From assembly GCF_013426205.1 (NCBI RefSeq), contig NC_089423.1:4030001-4094000 (forward strand): a stretch of DNA of 64,000 bases, read 5' to 3'. Below, piece after piece: positions 37,129-48,753 of this stretch. Every line of letters starts with the position of its first letter. Positions within the stretch are counted from its first letter, which is position 1. Made by a program: the position numbers and the translations under genes. The notes beneath the pieces are model-generated. The model saw only the letters and a program-made list of their open reading frames with translations, did no database searches and was not told the DNA's origin. The stretch comes from Metarhizium brunneum. Lineage: Eukaryota; Ascomycota; Sordariomycetes; Hypocreales; Clavicipitaceae.

Positions 37129-37162
37129 ATCGAGTCGAGTCGAGCCGAGTCGAGCCGAGCCG
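37129..37162. repeat. GAGTC/GAGCC pentanucleotide repeat
   Basis: About six alternating CGAGT and CGAGC pentamers, roughly 200 bases beyond the stop codon of the PTC1-like gene. It probably lies in or just past its 3' UTR. Confidence 0.7.
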
Positions 37163-37354
37163 AAACGGCACACCGAGCCCAAATATCCATCTTAAGAAAC
37201 AAAAATTCATAATGCAAATATAATTGAAAGCAGAAAATGGGGGTTGCTAATTTGAAGGCATATTTCAACTTGCCCGTCGTCTCTTGTCTGTCGTCATACC
37301 AATGTCATGCCTAATCAGACGTGTGCATGTCCGCAACTAGCACGCCAAGTGCCT

Positions 37355-39188
37355 TCATTTCTCGGGCCCCTCATCAGGTTTTGTTGCAGCCTCTGCCGCC
37401 TCCGGGGCGTCTTTGCCTTTTGTTGACACTTCGGGGCTGTCGTCCTCCGCAACAGCGCTCTCTGTCTCCTCCGCGACAGGCTCACTCAGCGTAGTCACAA
37501 TGAATTCTCCTCCCTCTCTAGGTATCGTGTCATATCCCCGACCGCTATTGCTGGCAGACACTCCAACTGCAGGCACGGTACCTTCGGCGATTGCCTGCTT
37601 GGTGTCCGATACGATCTTCTCAGCTTCACTGACCCTGGCCGCCGCGATGCGGTCCGATCCGCCTTCACTCTCACTAGTACTCACGCCTTGGGCTACCGTA
37701 GAAGTCTTATCAAAGCGAACAATCATGCAGGACAAATTGTCGGTGCTGAATCTACTCAAAGCATGGTCTACCAGCTGTTTTGACGCAGCGATTGGATCTT
37801 GGACGTCCCGGACTAGATCGACAGCTTCCTGGTCGCTACAAACGTCCCACAACTATGAAGAAAGAAATCCAGTTAGCCAGTTAAACCTGCCTATTCCACT
37901 CAGGAACTTGACTTACCCCATCGCATGCAATGATGATGAATTCGTCCGTATCAGATTGTATAACAGTTTCTGTCGTGTATGGGTGGCTGGTGACAAGTTC
38001 CTTCATATATGCGTCACCTAGTGCACGGGTCACTGCCAGAACGCCGTTGACACGATTATTCAAAATCAGCCCGCCGGCATTGGCAATCCGTTTGCCTTCA
38101 TTCTCGTCACTTCCCTTGTGGTCATATGACAGCCGCAACGCCTTGCCGCCACGACATAGGATAATGCGAGCATCGCCGACATTAGCCGTGTATAAAATGC
38201 GTTGCCTGGTGGTGGGCAGCTTCGGCTTCAGTTGAGTGTCGGTAGAGGAGGCAGAAGCCGTACGGCCACGCGGCGAACTAGATGGCTTGTCTTTATCAGG
38301 GTTGTTTGCCTCGTTCGTCTTGGGTGTCTGTTTCGTCGCCCCCGCAGCAGGTTTCTCATTGGAGACACGATCCTCCCATCGCAACACGGCAATGGCAGCC
38401 GTACAGCCGCTATTCTTCAGTGGGAGTTTTTCTAGCTGTGTGTCCACCGTGGTGAAGGTCTGATCTAGTAACTCCGGTACAGCCACATTTGGATTTTTTC
38501 GAATAACATCCTCGAGAATAAGATGAAGCTTCTTCCCGCACCAGTCAGCAGCAAAAGTACCAGCATGGCCATCAAAGATGGCAAAGTATCCGTTGTCGGA
38601 TTCCAACATCTCGTTGCCAGTTCCTTCCGAGTCGTTCTTCTCGGACTTGGCTTTGGACGGGGCGTCGCTATTGGGCTGAGGAGTCGCCAAGAAGTTGTAC
38701 AAGAATGCGTGGGTGTCTTCCATGGTCCGACGACATTTCTTGTTCCTATCTTCCCAAACGCCGACTCGGAATGTAGACTTCGGGCCGGGTAACGATTCGC
38801 CGGCGGAATTGTTATGCTGGCCCTGCGGGACTGCCAAGGCGGGATCTTGCTTACCCAACTTCTGCAAAGGCGTCTGGGCACTCAGATCGGAGTTTCCACG
38901 ACCGACCTGGGAGAAGTTCAAGGTATTCTTAGCCGATGCCAGGAAACTGCTCGCTTTGCTCCCGACACCGCTGCTCCTACGTTTCTTATCCGTAGATCCC
39001 CCGGTGTCATTATAGCGGGGGCTGCCATTGCCACTTCGTTTCTCTCCGCTCGCAGGCGAGGTAATAGCCGTCTTGATGGGAGCCGGAGGGTTGGCTTTAG
39101 GACTTGAGCCGGGCGAAGGAGGCTTTGTTTCAGCTTTCGATTCGCTCTCTGTCTTTAGTCCTGGAGAATTGGAACCCCCGCCAAACAT
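37355..39188 (-). CDS. PTC1: PP2C-family protein phosphatase, PTC1 type
   Basis: Mg/Mn-dependent Ser/Thr phosphatase of 589 residues. Yeast Ptc1 dampens the HOG and cell-wall MAP kinase pathways (family knowledge). Two exons: 39188-37917 and 37852-37355, with the intron donor GTAAGT directly after the GGG of the conserved ACDG/LWDV motif. Metal-binding and catalytic landmarks: RTMED at 154-158, DGHAG at 206-210, [20 protein letters not shown] and ACDGLWDV at about 421-428. The [15 protein letters not shown] variant is typical of Ptc1. Compared with yeast Ptc1 (281 residues) it has about 135 extra disordered N-terminal residues. It also has a 50-residue Lys/Pro/Ser/Thr-rich insert just before [11 protein letters not shown], and an acidic C-terminal tail of about 115 residues. 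All catalytic motifs are present, so it should be active. Confidence 0.92.
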
Positions 39189-41643
39189 TCTATTCAGCAG
39201 GCTTCCCCCTTGAGAGGAGAGACTGCGGCGCTTGTTGCCTGCCAGCTTTGTGGAGGTGAGGCAAGACTCTGGGTGGGGAGTATTGTGTTGAGCAAGAACG
39301 TAACAAAGGCCCCGATGCCGTCAAAGACAGTCGCGGGGTTTGTTGAATATATAAAACAACGACAATGAGAAAAGAATATACGACCACTGAGCCCAAAATA
39401 ATCCTCGTCAGGGGGGGAGGTGGGAGGAAAATAGGACTCGAATCTGGTAAGTTGATGTAGTAGCTCTAGATAATTGTTTGATCACGGGCGGAAATAGCAG
39501 CGACAGTACGGAGTTCGGGTGTAAAATGACGGTTCAAAATTCGAAGAGGCTAGGACAGCTATCGATAGAAGTTAGAAATATTGTAGAGGCAGTGTGAGGA
39601 GGTGGCATGAGTTATATGGAAAATGTGACAATGGATGGGGGTATGCTGTGGCGTCCAAATGCCTAAAAATGGCGTCCAAGGGAGCGCCCGGCGGTATAGG
39701 CGAAAGACAGCTGTCGAACAATCAATGGCCGCGGCTAAAATGACTGTTGCGCAGACTTGTCTGAATGTTTGCTCCGGTTGAAACGCCACCCATGATATGC
39801 CACCACATGGTCACGAGTGACGGCGTCGGCGTCGGACAAAACGATGGCAGAGCTAAGAAGACATGGGCACCAAAAGAAAAAGGGACGCCGTAGTTACAAC
39901 GACGACGACATACCAGAGTGCCTAGCAAGAAGAGCGGCGTGAACAGGGCCGTCCGGGGGTGACGGTGGACAGGAAAGTGCGGCAGTGTCAACCAGTGCTT
40001 GGGTAGCAAAGGTTCGACTGGTACGACGCAATGCGAGAGGCAACAGCCCGGTGGCGTGTCTACTATCGGGATGAGGCCGTACGATGGCCGTCTCGCTGGT
40101 GAAGGCGGTGTTGACAAACGGAGGAACAGTGGTGAGGGTGTGTAGGTGTCGCAGAGACGTGTGTTCCGACGACGTCTGGGTGACGGTGACCAAGGTCGGA
40201 CTGTCGACTGGGTTGGTCGATTGGGCTGGGCGACGACGGGTGTTAGCGCTGGACGAAATGCAGGAGAAATGGACAGCGCTTGACCGTGCTCAAACGAGCA
40301 AATGAGGGGTCTTTCTCAGTTCTAAGGTTGGTGGCGGACTGGCATCCGGAGGCTCTGGCGGGGTTATGGACAGCCTGGCTGCGCAGCTGGCTGGGGCAGC
40401 TGGCTGGGGGGGGGGAATTACTACTTAACAATGTACGGAGTACGGAAGTGCCTGCCAGGTACCTAAAGTAAGGGCAGGGCAGGATCTGCTGGGGTAGATG
40501 CTAGATGCCCAACATGCAACATGTCAATCGCCTATTCCCTCGGTCCTTACTTTGCAAAGTATGCAAGTACCTCCGTACGCACTAATACGTATTGTCATTC
40601 TATTATTAACGAGCATTGGGGAGCTCCGGATGTCTCTCTCCGCCGGTTCCTGTTGGGCGTTGGCGCTCTGGACCCAGACGACGTCACCAGCCAGAGTGGC
40701 TGAGCAGCTCCGCGTCAAGCTAAGTCGAGTCGGGAGTGACGGGTGATTGATTGGGGCCATTCCGCAGTCTGAACGCGTTACCGAGTACCGTTCGGCGCGC
40801 CCGTTGATAACAGCGTGTTCCGACAAAGGCCCGGACATCCGGACGCAACAAGGTTGCTTGACTGCTCCGTGTTCCTGACAATTTGTTGAACACTTCAGTC
40901 TGGGGTCTGCTTGGAATCGGCATGGCACGCCCTTCCAGTGCTTCTCCCAACCATCACTCTACCAAATGTACCGACCGACCTACAGGCATCTGCAGAGCAT
41001 CAATACATTCCATTCCCCGATATTCCATGTCCATAGTAAATAAAGTCTACAATAGTCAGTCCGTCTTCAGAGTTTGCTCCGTCTGTCCTTTATCCTGCAC
41101 ATGTCCTCCTCCCATTCAATGTTTCCCCTGCCCCCCCACAGCCCCTATTTTCGCACGAGGTCATGCGGCATCTAATACACGGCAGCAGCTCGCGGGTTCT
41201 TCGGAATATTCGCGGTCAATCAAACTCATGGTCAATCAGAGCATTAGCGAGGCGCATTCATATCCTTCTGCGCTCATGTCATTGCCATGACGCTCTTTGT
41301 TCTGGACCTTGTTTGCTGGTCTGACAGTTGATAATCCCAAAATTGCCAACAGCATAATTGCCAACAGCATGAAACCAAGATATATTCCAGCCCGCGAGCT
41401 ACTATGCGAGAAACAACGCTTAAACCTGCCGGGGGCAAACTGGGCCGGCATACCACAAAAAAGCATCGTCTTCGTCTTTCGTCTCTCTAAAACTCAAAAC
41501 GCCTCAGTGGAGAAAAGGAAAGAGAAAAGAAAAAAATCGCCCAGCCTCTGCGATAGTCGTCGTCCGTAAAAAAAAGTACGTAGATGTACGGAGTAGTATA
41601 GTAAAGTGATGTCTCGCACACCGAAAGTGATCATCGCGCCACT
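39189..41643. other. Intergenic region, promoter of PTC1-like gene
   Basis: About 2.45 kb between the PTC1-like start and the VPS2 stop. It contains GTACGGAGTAC at 40433-40443, GTACGGAGTAG at 41586-41596, a run of Gs at about 40407-40415 and a 15-base perfect tandem duplication at 41341-41370. No gene is supported; the short ORFs at 39.7-40.2 kb overlap on both strands in G/C-rich DNA. Confidence 0.55.
41341..41370. repeat. 15-base perfect tandem duplication
   Basis: Two adjacent copies of AATTGCCAACAGCAT. It lies about 270 bases beyond the VPS2 stop codon and looks like a recent replication-slippage duplication. Confidence 0.8.
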
Positions 41644-42596
41644 TTACTTCTTCAGACTATCAAGTCGGGCCTGAAGGTCATCATCAACTGGGTCACCACC
41701 ACTCCCTCCGCCAACAGCCTGTGCAATTTTGCCTTCCGCAATAGCAGGGTTGCCTATGGCCGTTGGTGTCTCCCCAAGCTGCCAGATACGTCAGCCTACT
41801 CGCTTACTTTGGCAAATCCACGGCAAAATGAAGGGTCAAAAAACAGTGGCCTGTTGGGGGATAACTTACGGATTGGTTGAAATCAATGCCGATTTCTTCC
41901 AAGACTTGTTCGACCACTTCATCGCCCTCTTCTTCGACACCAACATCCATGGCATCGTCGACGGCATCATCCATCATCTCCTGCCTCTGCTCCATGATGT
42001 CGTTTTCTCGTTCAAACTCCATGGCGATTCGCTGAAGCTGGGGTAAGTTCATTGACTTGTTCATACTCCCCAGGGCCATCGTGGCCCCTTTCATAGCTTG
42101 CATCATTTGTTCGTTCGTTCGGTACGTCTGTTTTGAAAGTGTCTCGTGTCAGCCGTCGCCTTGTTCTTCACCAAAGTGAACTCTCCCAGCTATTCCCCAT
42201 GTGTATGTATGGATTGCTCGTCGTACCTGGAGCCGTAATGAGATCTTTTGTAGTTGGCTGCGCATTGAAAAGAACTTTTCGATATACCGCCTCGTGCGGA
42301 CCAAGTCCTTGGCCTGGATCTTGCAAGCGCCCATCTGCCCGTTCTTGGCGCTGGTCTTGATCTGCTGTATCAGCGTCTTCTCCTGCTTCTCCAGCTTGAC
42401 GCGCGTTTGGTCGAGTTCTCGGATCGCCTTGTCGAGCATTCGCTGGTTCTTGCGTAGACGCTCAGCCGGCGTCATGCGCTTCCCAAAGGCCCATTCAAGG
42501 ATCTGTAGGTTCTTGGTTAGCCACGCACTCTCCTGCCTTGACGGGGACCGTTAGCTGGTAAGTAGTTGGTGTTGACGGACATTCATGGTTTCCGCT
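41644..42596 (-). CDS. VPS2: ESCRT-III subunit Vps2 (CHMP2)
   Basis: Snf7-family ESCRT-III subunit that caps Snf7 filaments and recruits the AAA ATPase Vps4 during multivesicular-body sorting at the endosome. Four exons: 42596-42591, 42502-42227, 42127-41870, 41778-41644, giving 224 residues, the usual Vps2 length. The N-terminal half is the basic helical Snf7 core (RMTPAERLRKNQRMLDKA, KTSAKNGQMGACKIQAKDLV). The C-terminal half is acidic (DAVDDAMDVGVEEEGDEVVEQVL) and ends in the MIT-interacting motif LQARLDSLKK for Vps4. The first exon is only ATGAAT. The conserved fungal start MNILEWAFGKR, and the GCTAAC branch site ahead of the CTACAG acceptor, support it although the donor is the weak GTCCGT. 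Confidence 0.93.
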
Positions 42597-43112
42597 GAGG
42601 ACGACCTTGCTCCCGCAGCGACAGGTCAATTTTCAGAGACTTTGAATTTGTCGCAAAATATTCTTGCAGCGAGCCGTGGCACCATATACCCCAGGCCGAC
42701 ATGAAGGTTGCCTAGTCGAGATCAAGGAAGTGCACATGTGGTTTGTCGCCGCCGCTCCTCCCACCTAGGTGTACGTACATACAAGGTGCAGGCTGCGGCA
42801 AAGCCAGGGTTGATGCTGGTTGGCTTGGCAGCCGCGGTTCAACTGGCTGTTAGCCTTTTTCGGGCGCCACGGCGGGACGTCATGACATCTAGAGTGTCAT
42901 CGCGCGCTAAATTGCAGCCTTGGATTTGACCACATCCAACATCAATCAAAAATGAACATTGAACGCAAATACCCAGGTACCTAGTAGTTCTCGAAATGGG
43001 AAAGTTGAGCCGCATAAGACTCAACAATAGTGTTTACCAACGTCACACGTTCAAATTTCGGTCTAAACACATTCTGTGCCATCTAGACGTCTAAGTTTGC
43101 CGTTGATTGCCA
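42597..43112. other. Short intergenic region
   Basis: About 500 bases between the VPS2 start and the adenosine-deaminase-like stop, on the same strand. It must hold the VPS2 promoter and the upstream gene's 3' UTR. Contains ACCTAGGTGTACGTACATAC near 42764 and AGGTACCTAGTAG near 42976, members of the TACCT/AGGTA word family. Confidence 0.5.
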
Positions 43113-44528
43113 TCACGCTTTCCACATTATATCCCGCAATCGCTGTTTTTCTTGCTCTCCAGCAAATATGCCCTCGATTCCCTGCCGAGCCAAAGCGCAT
43201 ATCTGAGAACGGTCGAGATGGAAATGTTGGGCCACTAGTCGGTATTCGTTCGAAAGGAGGCTCCCAAACACACCTACATCGTCCGTCTAGTAGGGCCTTT
43301 GTCAGTTTTCGTCTGGATCCATCTACCCGGCTCCTCTCCATTCGGAGAAGACGCAGAGACATGGACGGGCCATCTAGACTTACCGCTAGCGAAATCTTGG
43401 GGCCCTTGACGCCCTTCCAATGCCCAAAGTGGTGGCCTTCAAACCCCCCATGGACCATTTCCGCCTGCACATTGCAGCTCAGACAGAGCTCCAGGCACAG
43501 TTCCCTTTCTACAATTACCTTCCTAGCTTCCTCGTCCTCCCATATTACATGTCCCAATCGGCCGGGATTCCAAGAAAGCAGCGTGCGGAGCTCATCGTGA
43601 GATCCACTGGCCTCTGCTTCTGCAAAATGAACAGTAATCCCCAACCCGGCTCTAGAGGCCTGCTCAAAGACGGGAGTGAACACGGCAACTTCTCCCCCGG
43701 GACGAGCAGTGGGATCTCCGCACAAGTCGATGCCGACAACGCCGCACTTATTTGTGTCTTGTAGACGAATTGCGAGGTCGAGGATAGATTCTGCCGTACG
43801 AATGGAATGGCGGCGATCGATAGACAATATCAGACGAGTATGCAGTTGGGGGTGAAGCGATTCAAACTCTTCAATAGCGCCGAGGAGGACTGTGATGTAC
43901 GCCTCTGCAGACATGGTGGTTGTGGATCGCGGAGTGGTGCGCAGCTCTAGATACACAACGCCGTCGGCCAGGAAGTCTTGTAGCACACTATTTATCGCGT
44001 AGCGGATCGATTCTTCGTCCGTGAGAAGATTGTAGATGTAGCTGCTGAAGAGTGGGAAGAAACTGCAGGCTCTCCATTAGTTTCCCGAGGCAAACTTGAC
44101 GAGCCAGAGGGCAATACGCCACTTCATGCGAGTATAGTATCTTGCTGCAATATTCTGCCATACCATTACACGTCCACGTACAAACCTGGCAAACACCATG
44201 TGCAATCTAAGCATGCTACGATGCCTTGGACTTTGCGGTGGAAAGTTGGCAACAGTCACTCACGTCTGAAGGTTATAGTCGTGTTTGCCCTCGGGCATGA
44301 CTACCCGCGGGTCTTCTAGATCAGTTTGGCCTGACGCTTTCTTCCTTTTCCAAATCTCGTGTAATGTTGGACGGGAAACACTTCCAGTCAGGTGGGCATG
44401 TAGCTACAGCCAAGTCCATAGGTTAGCATCGCCGGGCCTGTTACGCAAAGTTGGCGCTCGGGTCGTGATTCATCCTCCTCCTGTCCATACAAGCTTACCT
44501 CAATCTTTGGTAACAGCACGTAGTCCAT
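43113..44528 (-). CDS. Adenosine deaminase-like protein (ADAL/N6-mAMP deaminase type)
   Basis: Metal-dependent purine deaminase of the amidohydrolase superfamily. Four exons: 44528-44499, 44403-44264, 44062-43384, 43286-43113, giving 340 residues. Landmarks: Zn ligands in LHAHLTGS (residues 11-18), VVYLELRTTPR, GIDLCGDP, GITVHFAEA with the third His, RLGHVI, SCNVQ, and SLATDDVGVF with the catalytic Asp pair, which crosses the last splice. The LRTTPR and TDDVGVF signatures and the length fit ADAL/MAPDA proteins, which deaminate N6-methyl-AMP, better than yeast Aah1, which prefers adenine. The substrate is therefore inferred. The first exon codes only MDYVLLPKIE; its ATG and GTAAGC donor give a seamless frame into the zinc motif. 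All catalytic residues are present. Confidence 0.9.
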
Positions 44529-45231
44529 TGCGAGCCAAATTTGCACTTCAATTCTCAGTGGTCAGGCGAGGTAATGGAGTTCTCCGAAGCACGCCTTTCC
44601 AAGTTGACGACACCCCGCCCGAGTCGATGCTACCCTACATTTGGTTGGGCGATACTAGTCAAGCTTCAATATTCGTTCGACCTGATGAGTGGCTTTACCC
44701 GTCTTGTGAGTTGATATCTACAACGGCCAAAGAACACCAATCTGTTGAGTTTCATCGGGTGCGGGCTTCGGCTTTTTCAACAACGAAAATACAGCGATAG
44801 TGCCAGCCATGAAGAGCCTCTGCTCAAGGCACATCTGACACAGATGGAGATTTTCACCGCGAGTGTTGGTGTTCATTATCCACATTGTACAAGTCAGAGA
44901 ATCAAAGTCTAAGGTACAGTGACAAAATACATGCGAACCTGCCCGTCATAGGAGATGAGATTGAAAACAAGATGAAAAAAATCCACTCCCATATCCCCCC
45001 CTATTTTCATTTCCTACCCCAATTCGTATTTATATTACCAAGCCCGGTTTCCCGGTCGGTCGTGTTTCATCAAGCGGTGACGCGAAACTCTCAGCTCTTG
45101 TCCCGACACAGTATTGTACAGAAAAGGGCGCTATCAACGTGTCCTCTTAAATTTGGCTCGTGGTAGAGATTGTCGTCGGGGCGCACAATGTCTCAAGAAA
45201 TTTCCGGCATAATCCAATTATAGTGAAGAGA
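44529..45231. other. Intergenic region between TOM22 and deaminase genes
   Basis: About 700 bases, holding the TOM22 3' UTR and the deaminase promoter. No ORF of note and no repeat seen. Confidence 0.5.
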
Positions 45232-45765
45232 TTACAGCGATGGCTTAGCCTGGCCATCACCCAGGGCGGCTCCAACTTTATCAGCAGTGTTCTGCTCGGA
45301 GCCGGCGGTCAGCAGCTCGCCACCGGTCTGTCGCATGTTGTACTCCTGCTCCATGGCAGTAAGTTGCTGGTCCTCAGCAAAGGACAGAGCAAAAGGTACG
45401 CCAAAGAATAGAGCAGAGGTGGTAATGACCCAGGCACCCTTGCCACTGAATGACAATACGCTCCAGGCCTTGCTGGAAATGGAGTTGACACGGCTGGAGA
45501 TCCAACCTCTCGTTGTCGGGGGGACAATATCTCGAAGTGCGTACAGGCGTTCTGCTAGGGTCTCATTGGAGGGGTCGTAGTCAGAGTCGTTGGAGATTTC
45601 AGAGTCTACCAAGGGTTCGTCAGTCAAAATGCTTCTGCTTCAATCTCCTGAAATAGTTGGCGGTGATGGGAACGAACCAGTATCAGTGAAGTCATCGTCA
45701 TCGACATCAGGGCCAGCCTGGGAGGACTGGAAATGCTCGTCCTCAACTTCGGTGAGAGTGACCAT
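45232..45765 (-). CDS. TOM22: Mitochondrial import receptor subunit Tom22
   Basis: Central receptor and organiser of the TOM complex in the outer mitochondrial membrane; it passes presequence proteins from Tom20 to the Tom40 channel. Two exons, 45765-45678 and 45605-45232, give 153 residues, matching the family (yeast 152). The cytosolic N-terminus is strongly acidic (VEDEHFQSS, PDVDDDDFTD, DSEISNDSDYDPSNETLAERL). It is followed by IVPPTTR and the single transmembrane span with its characteristic internal Pro (AWVITTSALFFGVPFALSF, about residues 94-112). The C-terminal intermembrane-space tail of about 40 residues is Gln/Gly-rich. The intron donor is GTTCGT, slightly unusual, with a GGTAG acceptor. 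The ATG is the first in frame. Confidence 0.94.
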
Positions 45766-46368
45766 TTTGGCGGATAGGGAGGATGGCTACAGTTAAAACT
45801 GTGTCGTCGTTAAGAGGTTGGGCAACCTGCGAGATTCCCCGTCCAATGAGAAAGGCGATGAAGGCGCAAGCAGCTCGTGAAAAGGTATACGGTGGGAATT
45901 AAATGATACAGGGTCGCTTATACGGGACCGCACTAGCAACTTGGGTGTAATGCGGATTGCCTGCTGATGTTCGCGATATGGGCGTGTGGCCGTTGATTTG
46001 GAGAACTGCGTCACGGAGGCTCCGTACTCTCTCAAAATTTTTGGCTCGGAGCTGGTGCTAGCCCAGCTGACCAGGGTGTTGCTCTCATCTGGAGGTAAGG
46101 AAATGAGACGTCACGTGCCGGAGTTCCACACAACTAGGTTGGGGGCTTGGTAACTCTCGGGAGAGTGAGAATACGACTTACTACCGAAAATAACTAACCC
46201 GGACGTAACAAAAACAGGACTTTGTGAGCCCTGTGAACCATAACGCCTTTCATACTTGTGTGTTTCATCAAAGCCCGAAAGCTGCGAATGGAGGAAGCGC
46301 GGCTTTAGTCCTGGGTATTCTGCGAAGCATACATAGGTTACACGGACCAATCTTATAACCTGATTGGC

Positions 46369-48753
46369 TACTCCGTACAAACCACAGTATTGGGCAAAAT
46401 CACTCTGTACTTGCCTTGCAATTCTTTGGAAAGTGAATGTAGGACGAAACAAGCACATCTTCAACTAAATAAACCTCGACCTTGCCAGTGTATTTCAGAA
46501 GGGAATTTTTGCCACGTAAAAAAATTGCCGTGCATGTATAATGCACTCGTATGAAAGAGATGCTGTAAGCTCATTACAGCTGGTATAGGGTATTTGACAT
46601 GTCGATTGAGTGTGTTGGTGTGTTCAGACTCGGGGCATTGTAAAAGATGCATATTGAGGATATATCCCGGTGTCAAATTGTTTCATGTCCAAGACTACTG
46701 TACTATAAACATGTGCATGAACGCGATTGAAAGCCGAGAAGCGAAATTGAAAGAAAGGAATTGTGATATAAATTACGGGTTGCGCATAGTCATGTGGTTT
46801 GCAATGCCTCGTTGCTGGGTCCTAAAGCAGGGGGCTCGTTCGCTCCAGTCCAGTCTGGATCTAGGGTGTACGAATAGTGTAAAATAACGGCCAATTCTAA
46901 CCATGGAAAGAACCAAATTATGGACAAAAGGCAGTACTTGCCCTGGACCAGCAAGCGCGAGTCGAGTACATACATACATTGCAACTGTTATTCAACTACC
47001 GTTGCCTTGGACCCTAAGATTCGGCATCGTCGGGCACGAATGAGAGATTGGATAATTTCGCATGCCCCAGCCCCGTTTTGCCATCGCTGCCGACACCAAC
47101 ACAGCAGGGCACGTGGCCACTCCGCGGGGGCGAGGCAGACGAGCAGAAGAATGTTGGCCGAGGGATCTGAATTCCTCCCTTGAATGTTATTGATAATACT
47201 CCGTACATGGTCTTGTCTGGGGACAGCCGGATCACACCCCCTGTGAGCTGTCACCTGCCGGCCATGAAGGCATCGTGACCACCCAACACCAACTGGCGAG
47301 CCAAAATTACGCAGGAGCATCGCGCTGTGGCGCATTTTGGCTGCTGCAAAAGGTTCAGCGTCGGGCGTCAACGGGCGCAATGGAGCAAATCCCGAGCGCT
47401 TTGGCTCGAGGCAAACGGCGTGCCGGCATGGCCGACGAGAATTGGGGCCGGGCATCCCATAATCCTCCACCTGTACTCCGTACCTGTGTATGTATAATGT
47501 TTCCCTGCGCTAGGCTGCTTCTACTTGAGAAATGAGAGGGCATATGTGACCGTGGCATATTGCTTACGCGAGAAAATCCATCGCGCGAGGTCGCGTGCCC
47601 CTCTGACGGGACACAATGACCAAAGAAAGCCATGATGATGCTGGTGATGCTGAGCGGATTGAGCCATCTGATGCGCCATCCCAGCTGCATATGGTAACTT
47701 CGCAATTGGCAGATGCAGAATGCTGATGGCGTCGCCATGATAATCAGCCGGAACGGAGTGCATGATGCCACATGGACTTTCAGAATTCCATGTATCATGT
47801 ACGAAGCATGTATGCAACTCGGTACTCGGTACTCGATCCCTCATACAAGAACGTATCTGGGCCACGTCCTCTGTATGTTTTCAAGTTGCATGTCATCGTC
47901 ATTTCTGCTGCATGGCCGATATTTCCGTCTTCGCAGCAATCGCCAGCCTCATTCCCCCCGGGTGCAACCGACACAAGGAGTACCATTCAGGAACCTGCCA
48001 TTCAATCGACGTTCCAATACAGAGTCACATATGCATACATACGTGTAATAGTAGTGGAAATGCAACCTCCGAATGCAAGTGAGTGTCATTGCCGGAGTCA
48101 CACAGCATTTCGAATGCACGCAACACTCGGATCGAGGCTGTAACGAGCGAGGGCCTCGCCCACTCGCAGCAGCAGCAGCAACAACAACAATAATAGTAAT
48201 CATAACAGCGCCCCCTCACTCTGTGCTCGCTTGGGCGGTGCAAAAATAGCAGCCGGAGGGATCCCGCTTGAGAAAATCCGGGGATCGGCTCCAAAGAGTC
48301 ATGGGGGCGGATGGCTAGACTCAGAAGCCCAGTTCGGAAGGGCGGAAACATTCAAGATGGAGAATTCAATGTTGTCTTTTAATGCAAGGGAAGTGGCAGG
48401 GGGAGTGGCAGCCTGGCGCAACATTGGGACATCAATTCGATGCATGCACATGTGCACGCAATTGACATTAAGCGCTGTACATAATAGCACGGAGTATCCA
48501 GGTACCTCCATGCAGGCGGGTGCAGAGAACCACTGAGCCTCGAGTGCAGTATACATGCACATGTGTACTCCGTACCACTCGGGGAAACTGGCAGTTGTCA
48601 CCGCAACTCCAAATTACTTGGGTGGCAAAAAAAAAACAACAACAAAAAAAAGACAGATACATAACAATACAAAACTTGCTCCATCCAGTAGCACAAGACG
48701 AAAATACCAAAAAAAAAATAAATCAAATGCTGCACGCACGGCATACTCCGTAG
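46369..48753. repeat. Cluster of five TACTCCGTA motifs
   Basis: TACTCCGTAC at 46369-46378 and 47197-47206, GTACTCCGTAC at 47473-47483 and 48565-48575, and ATACTCCGTAG at 48743-48753. All five are in the same orientation. Two further degenerate copies (CACGGAGTAT at 48488-48497 and ATACTCCGTCC at 49204) lie beside them. Confidence 0.75.

Larger units (their letters stand above)
34882..37354. other. Intergenic region with microsatellites
   Basis: About 2.5 kb between the start of the ADF-homology gene and the stop of the PTC1-like gene, both on the minus strand. It contains an AG run at 35530-35547, GTACTCCGTAA at 36308-36318, a near-palindrome around CCTAGG at 36676, the GAAT microsatellite at 36872-36897 and a GAGTC/GAGCC repeat at 37129-37162. 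No gene seen. Confidence 0.55.

Noticed and set aside
46988..47470. 160-codon minus-strand ORF
   Set aside because: Arg/Cys/Pro-heavy translation, no family features, overlapped by other-frame ORFs.
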